A stretch of DNA of 34,493 nucleotides from Bryobacterales bacterium (lineage in GTDB: Bacteria > Acidobacteriota > Terriglobia > Bryobacterales > Bryobacteraceae). The translations under genes and the position numbers were made by a program. The notes beneath the pieces are model-generated. The model saw only the letters and a list, made by a program, of their open reading frames with translations. It was not told where the DNA came from and searched no databases. The number at the start of each line of letters is the position of its first letter. Position 1 is the stretch's first letter. The DNA lies in NCBI GenBank assembly GCA_016789785.1, contig JAEUQE010000076.1, positions 1 through 34,493 on the forward strand. The letters run 5' to 3'. Below, one piece after another: positions 8,046 through 15,488 of this stretch.

Positions 8046-9352
8046 GGGAGTTTCGTTCCCGGATTCAGATAGCGATGGGTCAGGTAGTGGACGGTCCGCA
8101 CCTGATTGTTCTTCCCTTCGACGCGGAGCAGCACCTGGAAGTAAGGGCTCTTCACGCCTCGTGGTCCGTGGGGCGGATCTTCGTCCAGACGGCGCTGTAA
8201 GTTCGTGAGCCGTTCAGGATGGATGGCATACTCCGCGGCGCCCTGTGTTGCCCAGGTAGTAACTCCCGATAAGTAGAGAATGCGCAGTTGCTCTTTCTTG
8301 CCCGGCCATAAGGTCAGAGTGGCGTAAGATGTCTCGACGCCCGTTCCTGAAGCCGGCAGATAGAAGGACTGCTCTCCCGGCAATGGCTGATCGAGGACGT
8401 AGCCGCCACCGTCACGATCGGGATCAAAGCGGATGGCGGCGGGGAGGTCCAGTTCCCGGAGCAGCGTCTGGAACCGGGCGGAGGCAACCACCACCAGATT
8501 ACGCCCGGCGATGTCGGAATGGCCAAGATAATGGGAGTTCGCCAGACGGGTCGGCACGCGGCGCTGATCGAGCCATCTTGTGATGAGATGGGTACCGATG
8601 ACGTCGCCGATCCCGGTGTAGACGTCCTCCTGGGGCCGAAGCGGAATCTTCAGCAGGTTGGAAAGACGGCTGATGCCGCCGCGATCCTCCTCGCCGGGCC
8701 GGTTGACACGGGTGTCGCGCACATATAGGCCGCCGCTTCCGACGTAGAACAGAGGGACGCCGAAGCTGACGGTGGTCTCGACGGTTGGGTCGAGGAATCC
8801 GCTCCATACCGACGGTGCGAACACATCGGGCTGTCCTGGCGGCCGATCGAGCAACTTCCCGCCGGATATCGCGCCCACCGCCCCCAGCAGAAGCCCGGTG
8901 AGTAACACAGGCCAGCGGCGGACGGAGGCGGGCGGTGGAATCACCACGGGTGCTGGCGCCACCGCAATCTCCATGGAGGTGACGGTCGCAAGGGGCGCCG
9001 GGAGTGGTCTTCGAAAGTGCGGCACGTAGCCGCCACGGGGCAGTTCGATCTGAAGGGGGGCGGCGGGGTCCTGTTGATAGAAGGCGGCGAGCCGTTTGCG
9101 AAGCAGGCTGGCCTGGACCCGCACAATCGCGTCGTTGCGAGGATCGTAATCTTCGTGCCGGAGAAACACTTGGCGGCCGAGCGCGTACTCCTTCAGCCCT
9201 TCCTGCCGACCAGCCAGTGTCTCTTCAACCACGTGGCGGAGCAGGGCGCGTAACTGCTGGGAGTCCCGGAGGAACCGGCTGTCGAGGATCCGCTGAAGCT
9301 CAGCGACGATTTCGGCGCGGTCGGCGACCGGCTCAGAAGTGTTTGAAACCAC
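8042..9352 (-). CDS. Membrane-anchored transcriptional regulator-like protein with periplasmic domain
   Basis: The 436-residue product begins with an acidobacterial regulator-type domain (about 15-115). Its marks are LRALLRHVVEETLAGRQ, LKEYALGRQVF, DYDPRNDAIVRVQASLLRKR and IELPRGGYVPHF, which I associate with winged-helix-like cytoplasmic modules. A proline-rich linker and one predicted membrane span (about 147-165) follow. The remaining 270 residues should lie in the periplasm and match no domain I recognise. The topology is ToxR/CadC-like: DNA binding inside, sensing outside. The start is GTG at 9352 with a weak ribosome site, about 19 nt from the predicted transcription start. It is co-translated with the nitrilase gene and shares a promoter region with the divergent receptor gene, making both its likely targets. 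DNA binding is inferred. Confidence 0.75.
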   Translation of the reverse strand: MVSNTSEPVADRAEIVAELQRILDSRFLRDSQQLRALLRHVVEETLAGRQEGLKEYALGRQVFLRHEDYDPRNDAIVRVQASLLRKRLAAFYQQDPAAPLQIELPRGGYVPHFRRPLPAPLATVTSMEIAVAPAPVVIPPPASVRRWPVLLTGLLLGAVGAISGGKLLDRPPGQPDVFAPSVWSGFLDPTVETTVSFGVPLFYVGSGGLYVRDTRVNRPGEEDRGGISRLSNLLKIPLRPQEDVYTGIGDVIGTHLITRWLDQRRVPTRLANSHYLGHSDIAGRNLVVVASARFQTLLRELDLPAAIRFDPDRDGGGYVLDQPLPGEQSFYLPASGTGVETSYATLTLWPGKKEQLRILYLSGVTTWATQGAAEYAIHPERLTNLQRRLDEDPPHGPRGVKSPYFQVLLRVEGKNNQVRTVHYLTHRYLNPGTKLP

Positions 9353-9377
9353 GAGATCTTAACCGTTAACATAGCCC

Positions 9378-9406
9378 ATTCTATCCTTGCGGTTGCCACT
9401 TGGCAA
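9378..9406 (-). promoter_or_regulatory. Predicted sigma70-type promoter for the regulator-nitrilase operon
   Basis: On the minus strand TTGCCA (plus-strand 9401-9406) is followed after exactly 17 bp by TAGAAT (9378-9383). Both hexamers are close to consensus. Transcription would start near 9371, leaving a leader of about 20 nt before the GTG at 9352. The -35 hexamer lies inside the right arm of the palindrome at 9392-9407. Confidence 0.65.
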
Positions 9407-9416
9407 CGCGTACAAT
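9387..9416 (+). promoter_or_regulatory. Predicted sigma70-type promoter for the TonB-dependent receptor operon
   Basis: TTGCGG (9387-9392) and TACAAT (9411-9416) are separated by 18 bp. The spacer contains almost the whole palindrome at 9392-9407, a classic operator position. The predicted start near 9423 gives a leader of about 50 nt with GAGGAGG before the ATG at 9475. Confidence 0.6.
9392..9407. promoter_or_regulatory. Putative operator palindrome GTTGCCA-CT-TGGCAAC
   Basis: The 7-bp arms are a perfect inverted repeat around a 2-bp centre. The site covers the spacer of the rightward promoter and the -35 box of the leftward promoter, so one protein bound here could control both operons. 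Confidence 0.6.
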
Positions 9417-9474
9417 TCCAACTACAGAGTTCCGGTAGATCTCGGAATCCGGGTCCAAATGAGGAGGTTCGTCC

Positions 9475-12400
9475 ATGATTCGATACGCCTTTCTGGCGTG
9501 TGCAGCGATTTTGTACACCGCGTCGCCCCTGCCGGCACAGACCGCCCTTGGCACGATCACAGGCACCATTACCGACCAGCAGGGGGCTGGTGTTCCAAAC
9601 GTCAAAGTAGTGGCAACGAACGCCGGCACGACGTTGACCTACACGGGCACGAGTTCGGCAGACGGAACCTACGTGATTCCGCAACTGCCCATCGGCGGCT
9701 ATGCGCTGAATGCGACGGCGCCCGGATTCAAGACATTCCAGCAGCGCGGGCTCAACATTGAGGTCTCGCAGCGTCTGCGGGTTGATATCCGGCTGGAGGT
9801 GGGCGCCGTTTCGGAGAGCATCAACGTGACCGCAGAGGTGTCGCGCGTGCAGACGGAGGACTCCTCGCTCGGCGCGGTGGTGGAACAGAAGCGCATTGAA
9901 GAGTTGCCCTTGAATGGGAGGCACGTCTTCAACCTGGTGAAGATCGTGGCGGGCGTGCAGCCGCGGTTCAACAACACCGACGGATTCGCGGAGATCTCGA
10001 ATCAGGCCTTTTCACAGATCCGCATCAACGGAGGGCCGGCCTACGGCAACCAGTTCTTTCTCGATGGCAGTGTGAACTCGGCTCCGGTGCACAATGAGAT
10101 CGCGGTGGTGCCGATGACCGATGTGGTGCAGGAGTTCCGCGTCGAGACGAACGCGCTGAAAGCCGAGTACGGGCAGACGTCGGGCGGCGTGATCAACGTG
10201 GTGACGAAGTCGGGCACGAATGAGATGCACGGCTCGCTGTATGAATTCTTCCGCAACGATGCACTGGACGCACGCAACGCTTTCTCCACGCAGCCCGATC
10301 CGCGGACGGGCCGCATCAAACAGGTGCTGCGGTACAACCAGTTCGGCGGGTCGGTGGGCGGCCCGGTACTGATTCCGAAGCTCTACAACGGTCGCAACCG
10401 CACTTTCTTCTTCGCTGGATATGAGCAGTGGCGATGGGTGTCGTCAGGGTCGCCGCGGTTCGGCTCAGTGGCGATTCCGGAGTGGCGCGAGGGCAATTTC
10501 GCGAATTTGCGGGATGGACGCGGCCAACTGATTCCGCTGTTTGATCCTGCAACCACGATGGCGAATCCCGCGGGATCGGGCTTCGTGCGGGCGCCGTTGC
10601 CGGGGAACTTAGTGCCGCGCAACCGTATGGATTCGCTGGCGCTCAAGGTACTGCCATTCATGCCGCAGCCGAATGCCGCGCCGACGGATCAATTCACTTT
10701 TGCGAATAACTTCACGGCGCTGATTCCGTCGAGTTCGGATCAGGGTGTCACTTCACTGCGCCTGGATCACCGGCTCTCCGAGAATGATTCGCTGTTCTTC
10801 CGGTATAGTGGCACGCGCAACACGAGAAGGGATCGTGGCTGGGGCTTGGGCCCGGCCGATCCAAACGCTCGCGATGACCAGCGGGATAATCACAACGCCA
10901 TTGCGAGTTACACGCGGGTGATGTCGCCAACGCTGCTGAACGACTTCCGCTTCACCGCGTCGCGGCAGTGGCTACCGTTCCTGCATCCGAGCTTTGATCA
11001 GAGTTGGCCGCAGCAACTCGGCTACCCGTCGATCATTCCGCAGGATCAGTTCCCACCTGTTTCAATTGCAGGACTTCTCGGAATCGGATCAAGCGGATTC
11101 TCGGGCGGGCTGCGGGCGCAGCAGTATGTGCAGATCGTCGATACGGTGAATTACACGCGTGGCAAGCATAACTTCAAGACGGGCCTGGATCTGCGCTGGT
11201 CGCGGCTGAGTTTCATCAATCGCGTGAATCCGTCGGGCTTGTTCAACTTCAATGCCGGGCTGACGGGCAATCCACAGATTCCGGCGAATACGGGCTACGG
11301 GCTCGCGTCGTTCCTTCTGGGCGAGGTGGCGGGAGGACAACAGGGATTCCGGCCGTTCTTCCAGTACCGGTCGCTTCCGATCGGCGTCTATCTTCAGGAC
11401 GACTGGAAGTTGACTCCGCGGCTCACCCTGAACTTAGGGGTGCGTTATGACGTCAGCTTCGGACCGAGTGAGATGCACAACCGGCATTCGAGTTTCGACC
11501 CCTTTGTGACAAATCCGGAGACGCGCTTGCCAGGCGTGTTGACTTATGCCGGCACGGGGCGTCCAGCAACATTTGTCGATCTGGACCGGAATAACTTCGG
11601 CCCGCGTGTCGGACTGGCGTGGGATCCCCGGGGTGACGGCAAGACGGCCATTCGCGCCGCCTACGGTCTGATTTACACAATCTCGGAAGTCGGGCATACG
11701 CAAGGAGACAACTCGAGCGCATTCGGTTTTTCCGTGGACACGCCATTCCAGGCGCCGACGGGAACTCCACAGAAAGCATTTCAATTCAGCGCCGGACCGA
11801 GTTTTTTGCTGCAGCCCCTGGGAGCCGCTGGTGGGCCGTCAGCGTTCCGGGGTTTCTCGATGAGGTACCAGGATCGCAACGGCTTGACGCCCTACATGCA
11901 GCAGTGGAACTTCACGGTGCAGCGTGCCCTGTGGGGAGGCTGGGTGGCAAGCACGGTGTACGCCGGCAGCAAGGGGACGAAGCTGTTTGGCGGCAATTAC
12001 GACCTGAATCAGCTTGACCCAAGGTTCTTCGCGCAGGGGCTGGCATTGCAAGACAACGTCGCCAATCCGTTCCGGGGTCAAATTGCCACGGGTCCGCTTT
12101 CGGGCGCAACGGTGGCGCGGTCGCAGTTACTGCGGCCTTTCCCCGACTATCAGACTGTTCAGACATTCGCGGCGAATAACGCCAGTTCGACCTATCACTC
12201 GCTTCAGATTTTCGTAGAGAAGCGGTTTTCGGCCGGCATTTCCGCCCTGTTTAGCTATACCAACAGCAAGCTGATCACCGACGCACAGTCGGTGGGTGGC
12301 GGTGGAAACGCGACTGGCCTGGCGGACTTTCGTCTGGGGCTCTACAACCGGCGCATCGAAAAGGCGATCGATTCGGATGACGTCTCGCAGCGGATGGTGG

Positions 12401-12939
12401 CGAGCGGAGTTCTCGAAATCCCGATCGGCCGCGGACGTAAGTTCGGCAGTAGCATGGGGAAGGTCCTGGATGGCTTTGTGGGTGGATGGCAGATGAACGG
12501 TATCGGGACGGTGCAGACCGGGCAGCCATTGTCTGTGCGCGGCACCAACAACTTCACCGGCATTCCCTACCCCGATGTGATCGCGAATCCCACCCTGCCC
12601 AAGAGCGAGCAGTCGGCCAACCGCTGGTTCAATACCGAGGTCTTCCGCAATCCAGCGAACTTCACGATTGGGAACTCGCCGCGTACTCTACCTCGCACGC
12701 GCGGGCCGGGCTTGGTGGATGTGGCGTTCTCGGTCTTCAAGACGTTCCGTATTCGCGAGCGCTTCCGGTTGGAGACGCGATGGGAGATGTTCAACGCTTT
12801 GAACTCCGTCAACCTGAACCCACCGAATACTTCGTTCACGCCGAATGCGCAGGGCGTGAACACGAACGCGAATTTCGGGCGCATTTTCGGAGCCTTGGAT
12901 GCCAGGCGGATGCAACTCGGACTCCGAATGACGTTCTGA
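9475..12939 (+). CDS. TonB-dependent receptor-like outer-membrane protein with N-terminal carboxypeptidase-regulatory domain (Oar-like)
   Basis: The 1154-residue product starts with a signal peptide (MIRYAFLACAAILYTASPLP, cleavage near AQT). A carboxypeptidase-regulatory-like beta-sandwich follows (about 25-115, GTITGTITDQQGAGVPNVKV). Next is a plug domain (about 130-240, with RIEELPLNGRHVFNLV and EYGQTSGGVINVVTKSGTNE), and then a long beta-barrel ending in LGLRMTF, with the terminal phenylalanine typical of outer-membrane proteins. This architecture is abundant in Acidobacteria and is thought to import oligosaccharides or other large solutes using TonB energy. GAGGAGG precedes the ATG. The secreted oxidoreductase gene follows after 19 bp, so they are probably one transcript. 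No SusD-like partner is present. The substrate is unknown. Confidence 0.92.
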   Translation: MIRYAFLACAAILYTASPLPAQTALGTITGTITDQQGAGVPNVKVVATNAGTTLTYTGTSSADGTYVIPQLPIGGYALNATAPGFKTFQQRGLNIEVSQRLRVDIRLEVGAVSESINVTAEVSRVQTEDSSLGAVVEQKRIEELPLNGRHVFNLVKIVAGVQPRFNNTDGFAEISNQAFSQIRINGGPAYGNQFFLDGSVNSAPVHNEIAVVPMTDVVQEFRVETNALKAEYGQTSGGVINVVTKSGTNEMHGSLYEFFRNDALDARNAFSTQPDPRTGRIKQVLRYNQFGGSVGGPVLIPKLYNGRNRTFFFAGYEQWRWVSSGSPRFGSVAIPEWREGNFANLRDGRGQLIPLFDPATTMANPAGSGFVRAPLPGNLVPRNRMDSLALKVLPFMPQPNAAPTDQFTFANNFTALIPSSSDQGVTSLRLDHRLSENDSLFFRYSGTRNTRRDRGWGLGPADPNARDDQRDNHNAIASYTRVMSPTLLNDFRFTASRQWLPFLHPSFDQSWPQQLGYPSIIPQDQFPPVSIAGLLGIGSSGFSGGLRAQQYVQIVDTVNYTRGKHNFKTGLDLRWSRLSFINRVNPSGLFNFNAGLTGNPQIPANTGYGLASFLLGEVAGGQQGFRPFFQYRSLPIGVYLQDDWKLTPRLTLNLGVRYDVSFGPSEMHNRHSSFDPFVTNPETRLPGVLTYAGTGRPATFVDLDRNNFGPRVGLAWDPRGDGKTAIRAAYGLIYTISEVGHTQGDNSSAFGFSVDTPFQAPTGTPQKAFQFSAGPSFLLQPLGAAGGPSAFRGFSMRYQDRNGLTPYMQQWNFTVQRALWGGWVASTVYAGSKGTKLFGGNYDLNQLDPRFFAQGLALQDNVANPFRGQIATGPLSGATVARSQLLRPFPDYQTVQTFAANNASSTYHSLQIFVEKRFSAGISALFSYTNSKLITDAQSVGGGGNATGLADFRLGLYNRRIEKAIDSDDVSQRMVASGVLEIPIGRGRKFGSSMGKVLDGFVGGWQMNGIGTVQTGQPLSVRGTNNFTGIPYPDVIANPTLPKSEQSANRWFNTEVFRNPANFTIGNSPRTLPRTRGPGLVDVAFSVFKTFRIRERFRLETRWEMFNALNSVNLNPPNTSFTPNAQGVNTNANFGRIFGALDARRMQLGLRMTF

Positions 12940-12958
12940 TGATCAGGAAGGAAGGCGT

Positions 12959-14617
12959 ATGAAGCGCTTACTGTGGATTTCGTTGTCTCTCGCGCTGACG
13001 CTCCAGGCGCAGCAGAAGTTTGACTTAGTCGTGTACGGCGCTACGGCCGGTGGAGTGATGACTGCGGTGGCGGGCGCACGCCACGGGTTGAAGGTTGCCG
13101 TCGCGGAGCCGCGGAATCAGATTGGCGGCATGGTGAGCGGGGGCCTCTCGGGGACTGATGTCGGCAAGCGGGAAGTAATCGGCGGCATGGCGCTCGAGTT
13201 CTACTATCTTGCGGGAAGGCATTACGGGCTGGACCGTCACTTACAGGAAGTGGCCTGGATGCCCGAGCCGAAAGCCGCGACAGCGATCATGCGCGACATG
13301 ATGCGCCAAGCCGGCGTGACTCTGCTGGAGCAGCACCGGCTGAAGGAAAAAGGCGGGGTGCGGAAAGAAGGGGGCCGCATAGTGTCGCTGGCGATGGAGA
13401 ACGGCGCGGTGTTATCCGCCAAGTACTTCGCCGATGCCAGCTATGAGGGCGACGTGATGGCGCAGGCTGGCGTCAGCTATACCACCGGGCGCGAGGGGAT
13501 CGCGCAATATGGGGAATCGCTAGCGGGAGTTCGGGACTTCACGCGAAACCATCAATTTGCCATCGACATTTCGCCACGGGACGAAAAGGGACAGTTGCTA
13601 CCGGAGATCGCGGCTGCGCCGCGAGGAGAACATGGGTCCGCGGATAAGCGAATCCAGGCGTACAACTTCCGCGTCATTGCCACCAACGTTCCGGAGAACC
13701 GGGTGCCGTGGCCCAAGCCGGGCGGATACGATCCGAAGCGTTACGAATTACTCGCCCGTTATCTTCCCGCACTGACCAAGCATATGGGCCGTCCCTTGCG
13801 GCTCAACGAGGTAAGTCTTTTGCGGATCATCCCAAACGGAAAGGCGGACTTCAACAATCGTGGCGGTTTCTCCACGGATTACATTGGCAAGAACTATGAG
13901 TATCCGGATGGAAGCTATGCCGTTCGCGAGCGCATCTGGAAGGAGCACGAGGAATACCAGAAAGGCTTCTACTACTTCCTGGCGAACGATCCGCGGGTAC
14001 CGAAGGAGTTACAGGAGGAGATCCGGCAGTGGGGTCTTGCGAAGGATGAGTTCGTGGATAGCGGCAACTGGCCGGATCAACTGTACGTGCGCGAAGCAAG
14101 ACGCATGGTGGGCGATTTCGTCGCCACTCAGAAAGACCTGCAGACCGAACGCACCAAGCCGGACGTGATTGGAATGGGCAGTTACAACTCGGACTCGCAC
14201 AACGTGCAGCGCTTCATCAACGAGCGCGGTTTCGTGGAGAACGAAGGGAACGTGGAAGTACCCGTGGATCCGTATCAGATCCCATACCGGATTCTTGTGC
14301 CGAAGCGAGGACAGGCGGACAATCTGCTGGTGCCCGTGTGCTTCTCGGCGAGCCACGTCGCATATTCGAGCCTCCGCATGGAGCCGCAGTACATGATCTT
14401 GGGCCATGCCGCTGGGATCGCCGCCGCGCTTGCCGCCAAGGATGGGAAGGCGGTGCACGACATTGACGTGCCGGAACTTCAGAAGCGTTTAAGGGCAGAG
14501 GGCGGTGTTTTCGAACAGGGCATCCAGCATCAGGCACGAGGGCTGGATGAGATCCGCAAGCGCTATCGGGCGCCGGCGCCTCCACGGCCCGCCGCATGGG
14601 AACGAGTACCGAAGTAG
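12959..14617 (+). CDS. Secreted FAD-dependent oxidoreductase
   Basis: The 552-residue product has a signal peptide (MKRLLWISLSLALTLQAQQ) followed directly by an FAD-binding Rossmann motif (DLVVYGATAGGVMTAVAGAR, 22-41, a GATAGG variant of GxGxxG). GGMVSGGLSGTDVG and ADASYEGDVMAQAGV are typical of the PF12831-type FAD oxidoreductases that abound in Acidobacteria and Planctomycetes. The C-terminal MEPQYMILGHAAGIAAALA closes the FAD domain. It should act in the periplasm; the oxidised substrate is not known, and names such as xanthan lyase for relatives are not informative. A strong AGGAAGG site precedes the ATG, 19 bp after the receptor gene. Periplasmic FAD proteins usually need Tat or cofactor assembly outside the cytoplasm, yet the signal here has no twin arginine, which is odd. 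Confidence 0.88.
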   Translation: MKRLLWISLSLALTLQAQQKFDLVVYGATAGGVMTAVAGARHGLKVAVAEPRNQIGGMVSGGLSGTDVGKREVIGGMALEFYYLAGRHYGLDRHLQEVAWMPEPKAATAIMRDMMRQAGVTLLEQHRLKEKGGVRKEGGRIVSLAMENGAVLSAKYFADASYEGDVMAQAGVSYTTGREGIAQYGESLAGVRDFTRNHQFAIDISPRDEKGQLLPEIAAAPRGEHGSADKRIQAYNFRVIATNVPENRVPWPKPGGYDPKRYELLARYLPALTKHMGRPLRLNEVSLLRIIPNGKADFNNRGGFSTDYIGKNYEYPDGSYAVRERIWKEHEEYQKGFYYFLANDPRVPKELQEEIRQWGLAKDEFVDSGNWPDQLYVREARRMVGDFVATQKDLQTERTKPDVIGMGSYNSDSHNVQRFINERGFVENEGNVEVPVDPYQIPYRILVPKRGQADNLLVPVCFSASHVAYSSLRMEPQYMILGHAAGIAAALAAKDGKAVHDIDVPELQKRLRAEGGVFEQGIQHQARGLDEIRKRYRAPAPPRPAAWERVPK

Positions 14618-14758
14618 ACACCCACAAAAGAGCGCTGCCACTTTCAGCACCGCCGTGCCACTATTGTAGAACCGCAACCTTGAAACCGGGCTCGAACCGG
14701 CACAAATGGTCGGCGCCGCCGGTGTGCTGTCCGGCATTTCCAACGGAGGTTCTCTTGC

Positions 14759-15483
14759 GTGGCAAAGAAGCCAGGCTGTAGCTTTCAGTATCTGTGGGAT
14801 CTGGTGGTGAAGAACCAGTCCATCATTGCGCCCACACCCATCACTTGCGAACTGGTTATGGCGATCTCTGGGAAGAGACGCTGTTCAACAACATCATGCA
14901 GATCGGCGCCGGGAGCGCGGTCGGTTTTGGTCAATCGGAACCTGCCGAGTTCTACAAAATCAGTGCACGGGGACTGAACTCGAAAACACCCCTTGTGAAG
15001 CAGTACGCAACGCAGGCTCAACAGAAGGGCTATCTCGTCCACGGACTTCCGCCCGTCAACGGCCGTTACTCCGCTGGGCCACTTACCGATGAGCAGGCCG
15101 TGCAGGCCCCAATGGCTCTGATCCGGACGATGTTCGAGCAGGGCCGCAGCAAGATGGGGATTCTCGGCGGGTATGCGGGTGTGGGATTCGTAGGAGAACA
15201 GCCGGAACATCTGAAAGGCACGGGACGCCAGAAGATCATCAGTGACTGGCTGAAGTGCGAGGCGAAGCTGATCGGAGCGATTCAGGCGCGCGATAGCTAC
15301 GAGATCTTTGAGGCTCTGCGGAAGGCCCGCCCGTTCACTCAGAACGAGTTGTTCTGGAGCATTCTCTTCCCGAACGAGCCTTCGTATCTGATCGCGGAGG
15401 CGGAAAAGCTAATGCCCTCCCCGTTACCGATTCGCCCCGGTCCTGTGCGCACGACAATCCTTCGCGATCGCGGCGGGAACTAG
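14759..15483 (+). pseudogene. Hypothetical gene with a probable frameshift near 14850
   Basis: GTG at 14759 has a good GGAGG site nine to ten bases upstream and opens a frame with strongly GC3-biased codons (PGCSFQYLWDLVVKNQSIIA, then PTPITCELV). The quality of this frame fades near 14850. The frame one base back then carries a convincing sequence (GDLWEETLFNNIMQIGAGSA to the TAG at 15483). The shorter frame alone could start at GTG 14794, but its first 20 residues look like out-of-frame sequence. A single lost base near 14845-14860 would explain both; the intact product would be about 241 residues. It has no signal peptide or membrane span and I recognise no domain. It follows the oxidoreductase by 141 bp. 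A sequencing error would restore it as a normal gene. Confidence 0.6.
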
Positions 15484-15488
15484 GGCGA

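Noticed and set aside
14845..14860. Programmed ribosomal frameshift
   Set aside because: I saw no slippery heptamer or clear downstream stem; a lost base is simpler.
14794..15483. Complete gene starting at GTG 14794
   Set aside because: Its first residues look like out-of-frame sequence, there is no ribosome site, and the frame beginning at 14759 has both a good site and better codon usage.
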